A DNA stretch of 42,974 nt from DASTPP01 sp035762175 (GTDB lineage Bacteria; Myxococcota_A; Polyangia; Polyangiales; Polyangiaceae), in the NCBI GenBank assembly GCA_035762175.1, contig DASTPP010000237.1:1-42974 (forward strand), written 5' to 3'. Below are positions 9,376 to 18,500 of this stretch, piece after piece. The notes beneath the pieces are model-generated. The model was given only the letters and a program-made list of their open reading frames with translations, was not told the DNA's origin and did not search any database. Position 1 is the stretch's first letter. Each line of letters opens with the position of its first letter. Made by a program: the position numbers and the translations under genes.

Positions 9376-12300
9376 TCACGCCTCGCCCCTCGCCTTGGCG
9401 CGCGCCCGCTGCCGCCGCATGGCCTCGGCGCGTCGGCGCGCCGCCTCGTCGGTCGCCTCGGCGTCGCCGGGCCCCGCCCCTCCCCCGCCAGCGCCCTCGC
9501 GCAAGAACGCCGCGAGCGACGCCACCGTCGGGCGGCCGAAGAGGTCGAGCAGCGAAAGGCGCGCGCCCAGCGACTCGCCGAGCCGCGCGTGGGCCCGCAC
9601 GAGCAGCAACGAGTGCCCCCCGAGGTCGAAAAAGTTGTCGTGCAGCCCCACCCGCTCGACGCCCAGCACCTCGGCCCAGACCGCGGCGATGGCGCGCTCG
9701 AGCTCGCCGCTCGGCTCGACGTAGGACGCGCCGCCCCGGGGCCCCTCGGGGGCCGGCAGCGCCCGGCGGTCGACCTTGCCCGAGGGCGTCAGCGGCAGCT
9801 CGTCGAGCAGCGCGACCGCGTGCGGCACCATCACCTCGGGCAGCCGCCCCCGCAACCACGCGCGCACCTCGCCCGCGTCGAGCACCGCCGCCCCCGCGCG
9901 CGGGTCACGGGCGAGCGCCGGGTCGGCCGGCTCGACGGGCGCGCCCTCGCGCCAGGCGTAGAGGTTGTGCCGGTCGGTGCCGCGCAGCAGCGGGTCTTGC
10001 TCGACCTCGACGCGGAAGCCGCGCGCCTCGAGCAGCCCGCGCGCCCTTGCGACGCGCCCCTCGGTCGCGCGGCCGGCGCCGTCGTGCACTTCCATCACGA
10101 TCTGCGCGATGCGCCCCCAGTGCTCGTCGTCGACGCCCTCGAGCACGTCGAGCTCGGCCCGCTGCACGTCGATCTTGAGCAAGTCGATGCGCCCGACGCC
10201 CTCGTCGCGCACCACGTCCGACAGCCGCCGCAAGCGCACGTCGTGGCGCTCCGCGGCGAAGCGCCCGGCCAGGAGCTCGTCGGCGCTCTCGAGCAAGAGC
10301 GCGGCGCCCGCGTCGCCCGCCCCGCGCTGGTTCTCGAGAAAGGCCTTGATCACCGCGACCTCGTCGTCGGCGCTCGCGTAGTCGCTCTGCCCCGACATCA
10401 TGGTGTACCGGGCGTAGTAGCTGAACTCGGCCCGCCCTTCGCGCGACGACAGGCCGAAGGGCATGGCCTTGACGTCGCCGCCGTAGAGCCCGACGTTGGC
10501 CCCGAGCGTCTCGAAGAGCGGCGGCAGCGGCTCGAACGCGTAGACGCGGCACGCGGGCGCGTTCAGGGCGACGAAGAGCGTGAAGAGCCCCACGTTCGCG
10601 CCCACGTCGAAGACCACGCCGCGCGCGGGCAGGCGCACGCCGTGGCGCACGTAGGCGCGCGCCTCGAAGATCTCGCGGTAGAGGTACTCGGTCTCGTTCT
10701 TGTTCTGGTGCACCACGGCCAGGCCGTTGGGCAGGGCAAAACGCCGGCGCCGCCCGACGTTCGGCGCGTTGGCGCGCCGGGGCGCCACGTAGGCGGCGAG
10801 CCGCCGGTCGGAGGGCCGGTCGCCGTAGGCGATCACCGCGGCCGCCCGGACCGAGGGGTGCTCGAGCAGCACGCGCTCGATCTCTTCGGGCTCGACGCGC
10901 ACGCCGCGCACCTTGGTTTGGAGGTCGGCGCGCCCGACGAAGGCGAGGCGCCCCTCGCCGTCGGCGCGGACCACGTCGCCGGTGCGATACATGCGAGCGC
11001 CGGGCCCGGGCGCGAAGGGGTCGGGCACGAAGCGCTCGGCCGTCAGGCCGGGCCGGCCGAGGTAGCCCCGCGCCACGCCCTCGCCGCCCACGTAGAGCTC
11101 GCCCGGCACGCCCGCCGGCGCCGGCTCGAGCCACTCGTCGAGCACGTACGTGCGCACGTTGGCGAGCGCGCCGCCGATCGTCGGCCCGGCCGCGCCGGGC
11201 GCGATGGCCGCCGCGGTCGCGTCGACCGTGCACTCGGTCGGCCCGTAGACGTTGAACGCCCCCCGCGGAAACTCGGCCCCGAGGCGGCGCCAGAGCGCCG
11301 GCTCGATCGGCTCGCCGCCGAGCAGCAACGTCGGCCATAGCTCGGGCTCGGGCACCCCGGGCGAGTCGAGCAAGAGCTCGAGCTGCGTGGGCGTCAGATC
11401 GAGCACGTCGAGCGGGCGCCGCCGCAGGTAGTCGGCGAGCGCGCGACCATCGAGCCGAACCCGGTCGGCGAGCACGTGCAGCGCGTGCCCGCGCGCGAGC
11501 TGCACGATCTGCTTGACCGACGCGTCGAACGCGAACGAAGCGTTCAGGCCCACGGCGAGCCGGGCGCCGCGCCCTCGGTAGACGGCCCGTTCGAGCGCGG
11601 CGCCGAGGTTGGCGAGCGAACGGTGGCGTACCATCACGCCCTTGGGCCGCCCGCTCGAGCCCGAGGTGTAGAGCACGTAGGCGAGCTGCTCGGGGTGCAC
11701 CGGCGGCCCAGGCGCCGCGGCGGGGCGCGAGGCGATGGCGCCGGCGTCGCGGTCGAGCCGGACGACCGGCCCGGCGAAGCCCTCGAAGCGCGCGGCGAGC
11801 GGGTCGGCCGTCAACACCGCGGCGGCGCGCGTGTCTTCGAGCATCACGCGCGAGCGCGCCGCCGGCGCCTCGGGGTCGAGCGGCACGTAGGCCGCGCCGG
11901 CCTTGAACGCGGCGAAGATCGCCACGATCGCCTCGGCCGACCGGGGCAGGCAGAGCCCGACGGCGTCGCCCGGCCGTACGCCGATCGCGCGCAGGTGCTG
12001 CGCCAGCCGGTTCGCCCGTTGCTCGAGCTCGCCGAAGCTGAGCTCGACGTCGTCGCACACCACCGCCGTAGCCCCGGCCGACGCCGCCGCGACGGCGGCG
12101 AGGCGCTCGTGCACGAGGTCGGCCGGGCCGAGCGCGACCGATTCGCCCGCGCCCGCCTCGAGCAAGCGCCGCCGCTCGCGGTCGCCCACGAGGCGCAGCG
12201 ACCGCAGCGGCGCCTCGGGCCGGCGAGCGAGCTCGGCGAGCGAGCACTCGCAGGCCTCGAGCAGCAGGCGGGCGTCGGCCTCGGCGAAGCGCGCGCCGTC

Positions 12301-13416
12301 GTAGTCGACGCGCAGCCGCACGCGCGGGCCGACGTCGGCCGCGACGAGCTGCAGCGCGACGGGCTCTTCGTGGGCCTCGAGCCGGGCGAGGCGCGCCCGC
12401 CCGGCGCCGAACGACGCCTCGGGCCAGCGCACGAAGCAGAACGAGCAGGGCGGGCGCGGCGGCGCAGCGGCGAGGCCGGCGGGGCCCGCCCCGGGGTCGA
12501 AGGCGAGCGCGTGGCGCGGGTGGGCCTCGTTCAGCGGGCCGAGCGCGCCGAGCAGGTCGGCGAGCCGGTAGTCGCACGGCAGCGGCGTGAGCACCGGCAG
12601 CGTGCGCGCGTAGGGGCCGACCGCGCCGGCCAGCTGTTCGTACGCGCGGCCGTCGTAGCGCCGGGCCGTGAGCGCCGGGTCGGCGCCGGCGAGCCGCCCG
12701 ACGAGCGCGTGAAAGACGGCGTGCAAGAGCGACGCCTCGTCGACCCCGAAGCGCGCGGCGAGCTCGCGCAGCGGCCCCGCCTCGAGCGCGCCCTCGACCG
12801 CGCCGAAAAGCCCCGGGGCCGACGCGCCGCCGCGATCGAAAGGCAAGGCCGCGGCCGCGGCGGGCGGGGCGCCGAAGCGCCGCCAGTACGCCGCCGACTC
12901 TTCCTTTTCGTCGCCGGCGAGAAACTCGCGCTGCCAATCGGCGTAGTCGATGTACTGCAGCGGCTCGCCCGCGGCGGGCGCCCCGGCGTACGCGGCGCCC
13001 ACCTCGTTCGCCAAGTCGCGCAGCGCGAAGGCGTCGGCCGCGACCGCGGGCAGCGCGAGCGAGAGCCGGTGCGAGCCGGGGCCGGCGGCCGACAGCTCGG
13101 CGACGAGCAGCCGGCCCGCCGCCAGGTCGAACGCGGGCGCCGCCCCCGCGCGCCCCTCGCCCTCGGCCCACGAGAGTGAGGGCGGCGCGACCGACTGCAA
13201 GGGCAGCCCCATGCCGGGCAGCCGCGCGAAGCGCGTGCGGGTGATCTCGTGGCGCTCGCAGGCGGCCTCGAGCGCACGCCGCAACGCCGCGCGATCGAGC
13301 GCCCCTTCGAGCTCGAGCGTCGCCCGCACCCAGCGCGGGCCCGCGGCCTCGGCTGCCTCCCACGCCCGCCGCTGCTCGACCGAGAGCGGGTAGCCTTCGA
13401 TCTGCGCGGCGCTCAT
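9376..13416 (-). CDS. NRPS module: degenerate C - A (Glu-type code) with nested FkbM methyltransferase - PCP
   Basis: This 1346-residue protein uses an ATG start that overlaps the previous stop by 4 bp; a longer frame to 13863 is the dioxygenase gene out of frame. Residues 1-415 resemble a condensation domain, but HHxxxDG reads LPAVAADA at 122-129, so both histidines are missing. The A domain (435-880) has YTSGSSGRPKG and YGPTE. My alignment to GrsA gives the specificity code DAKDLGVVD plus the A10 Lys, which I recall as a Glu code. Between A8 (about 840) and A10 (1209-1220) lies an FkbM-family SAM methyltransferase (890-1155) with VVFDVGANVG and LLKIDVQRAE. The PCP has LGGHSLL, Ser1269. A basic Arg-rich tail (1320-1346) may dock the PKS. 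Predicted role: load Glu, accept the fatty acyl group from the starter protein and possibly O-methylate the residue. The methylation site is inferred. Confidence 0.93.
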   Translation of the reverse strand: MSAAQIEGYPLSVEQRRAWEAAEAAGPRWVRATLELEGALDRAALRRALEAACERHEITRTRFARLPGMGLPLQSVAPPSLSWAEGEGRAGAAPAFDLAAGRLLVAELSAAGPGSHRLSLALPAVAADAFALRDLANEVGAAYAGAPAAGEPLQYIDYADWQREFLAGDEKEESAAYWRRFGAPPAAAAALPFDRGGASAPGLFGAVEGALEAGPLRELAARFGVDEASLLHAVFHALVGRLAGADPALTARRYDGRAYEQLAGAVGPYARTLPVLTPLPCDYRLADLLGALGPLNEAHPRHALAFDPGAGPAGLAAAPPRPPCSFCFVRWPEASFGAGRARLARLEAHEEPVALQLVAADVGPRVRLRVDYDGARFAEADARLLLEACECSLAELARRPEAPLRSLRLVGDRERRRLLEAGAGESVALGPADLVHERLAAVAAASAGATAVVCDDVELSFGELEQRANRLAQHLRAIGVRPGDAVGLCLPRSAEAIVAIFAAFKAGAAYVPLDPEAPAARSRVMLEDTRAAAVLTADPLAARFEGFAGPVVRLDRDAGAIASRPAAAPGPPVHPEQLAYVLYTSGSSGRPKGVMVRHRSLANLGAALERAVYRGRGARLAVGLNASFAFDASVKQIVQLARGHALHVLADRVRLDGRALADYLRRRPLDVLDLTPTQLELLLDSPGVPEPELWPTLLLGGEPIEPALWRRLGAEFPRGAFNVYGPTECTVDATAAAIAPGAAGPTIGGALANVRTYVLDEWLEPAPAGVPGELYVGGEGVARGYLGRPGLTAERFVPDPFAPGPGARMYRTGDVVRADGEGRLAFVGRADLQTKVRGVRVEPEEIERVLLEHPSVRAAAVIAYGDRPSDRRLAAYVAPRRANAPNVGRRRRFALPNGLAVVHQNKNETEYLYREIFEARAYVRHGVRLPARGVVFDVGANVGLFTLFVALNAPACRVYAFEPLPPLFETLGANVGLYGGDVKAMPFGLSSREGRAEFSYYARYTMMSGQSDYASADDEVAVIKAFLENQRGAGDAGAALLLESADELLAGRFAAERHDVRLRRLSDVVRDEGVGRIDLLKIDVQRAELDVLEGVDDEHWGRIAQIVMEVHDGAGRATEGRVARARGLLEARGFRVEVEQDPLLRGTDRHNLYAWREGAPVEPADPALARDPRAGAAVLDAGEVRAWLRGRLPEVMVPHAVALLDELPLTPSGKVDRRALPAPEGPRGGASYVEPSGELERAIAAVWAEVLGVERVGLHDNFFDLGGHSLLLVRAHARLGESLGARLSLLDLFGRPTVASLAAFLREGAGGGGAGPGDAEATDEAARRRAEAMRRQRARAKARGEA

Positions 13417-14495
13417 GGCCCGCCGAGCCCGGGGCCCGGCCCCCCGCCCTCGTCGGAGGCGCTCACCCGAAGATCGGCCATGGCGACGAGCACCGTGCGG
13501 GGCCCCTCGAAGGGGTCGCGCCCGTGCGCGGCGAGAACGTTGTCGACCATCAACACGTCTCCCTCTTGCCAGTCGAAGCGCACCGCCGCCGCCTCGTAGG
13601 CGGCGCGCACCAGCGCGAGCGCCTCGGGCTCGATGGGCGAGCCGTCGCCGTAGAAGGCGTTGCGGGGCATCTCGTCGGGCCCGAAGCGGGCGCGCAGCGA
13701 CGCGCGCACTTCGGGCGGAAGGTTCGTCTCGTGAAAGATGTAGGCGTGGTTGAACCACAGCCTCTCGCCGGTGCGGGGGTGCTCGACCATCGCCCGCCGC
13801 GGCGATCGGGTGCGCAGGCGGCCGCCCTCGCGCCACTCGAAGGCGGCGCCCGAGGCGCGGCAATAGGCCTCGACCTCGGCCGGGTCGTCGGTCTGAAAGG
13901 CCTCGCGCCAGCCGAGGTCGACGCCCTCGCCGTAGTTGCGCACGTAGGCCAGGCCCCGCTCGACGAAGCGCCGCTTGAGCCCGTCGGGCAGCCGCCGCGT
14001 GACCTCGCGCTCGCTCGCCAGCGGCGTGGCGCCCCCCCGCGGGGCCGGCCGGGCGCAGTAAAACCAGAGCCGCGCCGGCCAGTTGTGCGAATACGACATC
14101 TCGTGGTGCAGCGGGATAGGCTGGTCGGCGGCGAATTCGGTCGACGTGTACACCTGCGGGGCCACCGCCGTGCGCGGCGCGGCGCGCTCGACGTAGTCGA
14201 GCAGCGCGCCGCCGCCCGACGCGGCCGCGAAGGCGCGGAACGCGCGCGCGTCGGGCACGCGAAAGCCGCGAAAAAGCAGCGCCCCCGCCTCGAGCAGCCG
14301 GGCCTCGAGCCAGGGGCGCGCGCCCTCGGCCCAGCCGACCGGGTCGAGGCCTTCGACGTTCGGCTCGACGACCAGGGGCAGTCCGGGGGCCCCCGGCAAC
14401 CAGCCGGCCCTCACCAGCGCGTCGGCGCTCACCCTCGTCGGGTCGCGCCGCCGCGCGCCCGGCGCCCGCGGCGCGGGGCCGCGCCCGCCGCTCAC
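13413..14495 (-). CDS. TauD/SyrP-like Fe(II)/2-oxoglutarate dioxygenase, second paralog
   Basis: This 360-residue protein has a GTG start. The Fe(II) facial triad is visible as His130/131-x-Glu132 in LHHEMSY and His324 in AAHGRDPF, with Arg333 placed to bind 2-oxoglutarate. This pattern fits the TauD/TfdA fold and the SyrP-like group that hydroxylates amino acids held on NRPS carrier domains. It is clearly paralogous to the gene just upstream (shared EAFQTDDPAEVEAYCR and YGDGSPIEPEAL blocks). Its stop overlaps the NRPS start by 4 bp, so it is probably made together with the NRPS whose Glu-type residue it may oxidise. Site and order of oxidation cannot be told from sequence. Confidence 0.9.
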   Translation of the reverse strand: MSGGRGPAPRAPGARRRDPTRVSADALVRAGWLPGAPGLPLVVEPNVEGLDPVGWAEGARPWLEARLLEAGALLFRGFRVPDARAFRAFAAASGGGALLDYVERAAPRTAVAPQVYTSTEFAADQPIPLHHEMSYSHNWPARLWFYCARPAPRGGATPLASEREVTRRLPDGLKRRFVERGLAYVRNYGEGVDLGWREAFQTDDPAEVEAYCRASGAAFEWREGGRLRTRSPRRAMVEHPRTGERLWFNHAYIFHETNLPPEVRASLRARFGPDEMPRNAFYGDGSPIEPEALALVRAAYEAAAVRFDWQEGDVLMVDNVLAAHGRDPFEGPRTVLVAMADLRVSASDEGGGPGPGLGGP

Positions 14496-14556
14496 GCCCC
14501 GCCCCGGGCCGCCACGCCGCGCCCGCCGCTCACGCCCCGCCCCCGGCCGCCACGCC
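14481..14556. repeat. 38-bp tandem duplication spanning a stop/start junction
   Basis: Copies at 14481-14518 and 14519-14556 are identical except for one base. One copy carries the GTG start of the downstream dioxygenase. The other carries the equivalent GTGA, where the TGA is the stop of the upstream dioxygenase. The simplest reading is that the genes once overlapped by GTGA and a 38 bp duplication split stop from start, leaving a 34 bp gap. Confidence 0.85.
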
Positions 14557-15594
14557 GTGCCCGAGCGCCGCCCACGAGCGCGGCTCGGCCATGGCGACCG
14601 CCACCGCGCGCTCGCCGGCGAAGGGCTCGCGCCCGTGCGCCATGGCCACGTTGTCGAGCAGCAGGCAGTCGCCCTGGCGCCAGGGCACGCTCACCGCGGC
14701 ACGAAGGTACGCGGCGCGTAGCGCTTCGAGCGCCTCGGGCTCGATGGGCGAGCCGTCGCCGTAGAAGGTGTTGTTGGGCATCTCGTCTTCGGCGTAGAGC
14801 GAGCGCAGCCGCCCCGCGAGCTCGGGGCCGAGCGTCGTGACGTGAAAGAAGGTCGCGTGGTTGAACCACGCGAGCTCGCCCGTGCGCGGGCGGCGCGCGA
14901 CCGCCGGCCGGCGCTGCGAGGTGCGCAGCCGGTCGCCGCCGAGCCAGCGCGCCTCGATCTGGTTGGCCCGGCAGTAGGCCTCGACCTCGGCCCGGTCGGC
15001 GGTCTGAAAGGCCTCTTGCCACGAGAGCCCGAGCCCGCCGCCGAAGTTGCGCACGTACAGGTAGCCGCGGGCGACGAAGCGGTCGACCAGCGCGCGCGGC
15101 AGCTCGCCGAGCACGCGGCGCACGCACGCGACGGGCGTCGCCCCGCCCGAGGCGGCGGGCGTGACACAATGAAAGAGAATGCGCCCGGGGAAGGTCAAGT
15201 TGTACGACTGCTCGTTGTGCAGAAAGATGGCCTGTTCGGCCGGGTGCGAGGTCGACGTGTAGACGTTGCCCTCGATGGGCTCGCGCGGCGACGAGCGCTC
15301 GAGGTAGGGCAGCGGCTCGCCCGCCGAGGCGCGCGCGAACGCCGCGAAGCCCGCCGGCCCCTCGACGCGAAAGCCGCGCAAGAGCACGCCGCCGTGCCGG
15401 TCGAGCGCCCCGTCGAGCCGGGCCCGGTTCTCGCGCGCCCACGCGCCGAGATCGAGCCCCTCGGCCCGCGCCTCGATCACGAGCGGGTAGTCGGCGCCGT
15501 CGGGCGCGCGCGCGTCGACCAGCCCCTCGGCCGAAAGCCTCGTCGGGCCGGGCCGGGCCCGCCCGCCGAGCCCGCGCAAGCTGCCCCCCGTCAT
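14530..15594 (-). CDS. TauD/SyrP-like Fe(II)/2-oxoglutarate dioxygenase, first paralog
   Basis: This 354-residue protein starts at an ATG that overlaps the FAAL gene stop by 4 bp. It carries the metal triad His126-x-Glu128 in FLHNEQSY and His320 in AMAHGREPF, with Arg329 for 2-oxoglutarate. Blocks such as LLRGFRV, YVRNFGGG, EAFQTADRAEVEAYCR and YGDGSPIEPEAL are shared with the next gene, so the pair arose by tandem duplication and then diverged well beyond recent copies. Known relatives (SyrP) beta-hydroxylate carrier-bound Asp. Here the only visible A domain in the operon is Glu-type, so the substrate may be Glu or a residue on an NRPS outside the window. Two paralogs suggest two oxidations or two sites. 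Confidence 0.9.
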   Translation of the reverse strand: MTGGSLRGLGGRARPGPTRLSAEGLVDARAPDGADYPLVIEARAEGLDLGAWARENRARLDGALDRHGGVLLRGFRVEGPAGFAAFARASAGEPLPYLERSSPREPIEGNVYTSTSHPAEQAIFLHNEQSYNLTFPGRILFHCVTPAASGGATPVACVRRVLGELPRALVDRFVARGYLYVRNFGGGLGLSWQEAFQTADRAEVEAYCRANQIEARWLGGDRLRTSQRRPAVARRPRTGELAWFNHATFFHVTTLGPELAGRLRSLYAEDEMPNNTFYGDGSPIEPEALEALRAAYLRAAVSVPWRQGDCLLLDNVAMAHGREPFAGERAVAVAMAEPRSWAALGHGVAAGGGA

Positions 15595-18500
15595 GCCTCC
15601 CCCCCGCCGCCGGGCGCCGCGCCGCCACGCCGCCGGCCGCCCAGCCGCTTGAGCGCGTCGCCGAGCGCCGGCGCCCCGCCCGCCCCGTCGAGCGGCAGCG
15701 CCGACAGCCGCGCCTCGGGCCGGGCCACGCTCGCCTCGACGAACGCCACGAAGTGTCGGTGCAGCCGCTCGATCGAGGGCGCGTCGAAGAGGCGCGTCGC
15801 GTACGTCCAGGTGCAGCGCGCCCCCGCCGGCGTCTCCGAGACCCAGAGCGTCAGATCGAGCCGGGCCGCCCCCGCGTCGATCTCGAGGGCCTCGGCCCGC
15901 ACGCCGGGCAGCGCGAGCGGCCCGCGCGGCTCGTTCTGGGTGCCGAAGGCGGCCCGAACGAGCGGCCCGGGCCGCGCGAGCCCCTCGCGCCCGATGAGCC
16001 CGAAGGGCAACGCTTGGTGGGCGAAGGCGTCGCGGGCCGCGCCGCGCACGCGCCCGAGCAGCTCGACGAACGGCGGGTCGCCGCCGAGCCGCCCCCGCAC
16101 GACCACCAGGTTGACGAAGTTGCCGACGAGCCGCTCGGCCCCCGGGGCGTCGCGCCCCAGCGTCGCGACGCCCACCGGCACGTCGGCCTGGCCCGTGGTG
16201 CGCCACAACAACGCCTGGAACGCCGCGAGCAACCACGCGAAGGGCGTCACGCCCGCCCGCGCGCACCGCGCCTGCAGCGCCGGCAGCAGGGCGCCCGGCA
16301 GCGCGGCCCGCGAAGTCGCCCCGCGGCCATCGTCGGGCCCGGCCGGCGCGCGCTCGAAGGGCAGCGCGAGCGCGACCGGCAGGTCGGCCAGTTGCCGCGC
16401 CCAGAACGACCGCAACGACGCGAGGCGCGCGCCCGAAAGGCGCCGGCGCTGCCAGGCGGCGAAGTCGACGTATTGATACGGCAGCGCCGGGAGCCCGGCG
16501 TCTTCGCCGCGCGCCCGGGCGCCGTAATGCGCCGCGAGCTCGTCGATGAGCACGCCCATCGACCAGCCGTCGACTACCACGTGATGCGCGGTAAAGAGCA
16601 ACACGTGCTCGCGCTCGCCGACCCGAAGCAGCCGGGCCCGAAAGGGCGGCCCCGCCTCGAGATCGAAGGGGGCGCGCGCTTCTTCGGCCAGGGCCCGCTC
16701 GAGCCCGCCCGGGCCGCCCGCGGGCGCGTCTTCGAGCGACAGCACCGACGCCGGGGCCGGCACGACCTTCTGCGCCGGCACGCCGCCCGCGACCCGAAAG
16801 CACGTGCGCAGCGCCCCGTGCCGCGCCACCGCCGCCGCGAGCGAGGCGCCGAGCCAGTCGGCCCGCAGCTCGCCGCGCAGGCGCAGCGCCGAGGCGACGT
16901 GGTAGCGCGCCCCGTCGCCGCCGAGCTTCGACGCGAGCCAGATCTCTTCTTGCGCGAACGACAGGGGCAGCTCTGCCCCCTCGCGCGACGACGGCCGCGG
17001 CCGCTCGTCGCCGGCCCCGCCTTCGGGCGCTTCGAGCGCGCCGAGCAGCGATTCGATGAGCCCGTCGACCGTCATCGCCTCGAGCGCGACCGCCGCCGGC
17101 GCCGCCGCGCCCGCCGCGGCCTCGAGCTCCGATCTCAGCTCGACGAGGCACAGCGAATCGAGGCCGAGCTCGACGAGCGTCGCGTCGCCCCGCACGCGCC
17201 CGCCGGGCAGCCGGGCGAGCTCGGGCAGCCGGGCGTGCAGCCAGGCCTCGAGCGCGGCGCGGCGCCCCTCGGGCGGGGCGGCTCGCAAGGCCCCGGGCGA
17301 CGGGGCGGCGGCCGCGGCGGGCGGCCCGGCGGCGTCGTCGCGGGCGAGGGCCGGCAAGAGCCCGGCCTCGTACGCCTCGCGGCAGGCCCGCCGCTGCACC
17401 TTGCCGCTCGAGGTCTTGGGCAACGCCCCGGGCGCGAGCAGCACGACCGAGCGCAGGCGCACGCCGTGCTCGGCGGCGACCGCCGCGCGCACCGCCGCCG
17501 CGAGCGACGGCGGCTCGAAGGGCCGGCGCGGGTCGACTTCGGCGGCGAGCGCGACCGCCGCGTCGCCCCCTCCGTCGACCTCGAAGGCCGCGGCGCAGCC
17601 CGGGCGCAGGGCCGGGTGGCTGGCGAGGGCGGTGCGCTCGAGATCGTGCGGGTGAAGGTTGCGCCCCCGCACGACGAGCAAATCGTTGCGCCGCCCCGTG
17701 ACGAACAGCTCACCGCCGAGCGCGAAGCCGAGGTCGCCCGTGCGCAAGAAGGGGCCCCCGTCGAGGCCCGCGGGGCGCGCGCCGAACGTCGCCTCGCTCT
17801 CGCCGGGCCGGCCCCAATAGCCCGCCGCCACGCTCGGGCCGCGCACCCAGATCTCGCCCGCCCGCCCCTCGGGCAGCGGGCGCCCCGAATCGGGGTCGAC
17901 GACGAGCACCGTCTGTTCGTCGATCGAGGCGCCGCACCCGACCAGCCGCCGGGCAGACGCGGGGGGCGCGCCCGCCGCCGGCGCCGCCTCGCCCCGCTCG
18001 AGCCGCGCCCGGTCGAAGGCCGCGACCCGCGGCGGCCCCGGGCGCGCCCGCCCCGCGACGAGCAGGGTGCCCTCGGCCAGCCCGTAGCACGGGTACATCG
18101 CCTCGGGCCGGAACCCGCACGGACCGAACGTCGCGCCGAAGCGCTCGAGCGTGTCGGCGCTGACCGGCTCGGCCCCGTTGAAGGCCAGGCGCCACGAGCC
18201 CAGATCGAGCCCGGCCAGGTCGGCGGGCGTGGCCTTGCGCGCGCACAAATCGTAGGCGAAATTCGGCCCCCCGCTGGTCGTCGCGCGGTAGCGGCCGACG
18301 GCGCGCAGCCAGCGCATCGGTCGCGCCAAGAAGTCGAGCGGCGACATCAACACCACGGGGAAGCGCGCGTAGAGTGGCTGCAGAATGCCGCCGATGAGCC
18401 CCATGTCGTGATAGGGCGGCAGCCAGATGACGCCGACGCTCGAGCCGTCGTGCCCGAAGCGCCGCTTGATCGCCTCCGAGTTGTGCAGCAGGTTGCCGTG

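Noticed and set aside
7221..10178. Plus-strand open frame of 985 codons across the PKS/NRPS junction
   Set aside because: It is antisense to KS/AT and PCP motifs and low in complexity. No start signal or domain is seen.
13417..13863. N-terminal extension of the NRPS to 13863
   Set aside because: This stretch is the 3' end of the dioxygenase gene in another frame. The ATG at 13416 overlaps its stop in the usual ATGA manner.
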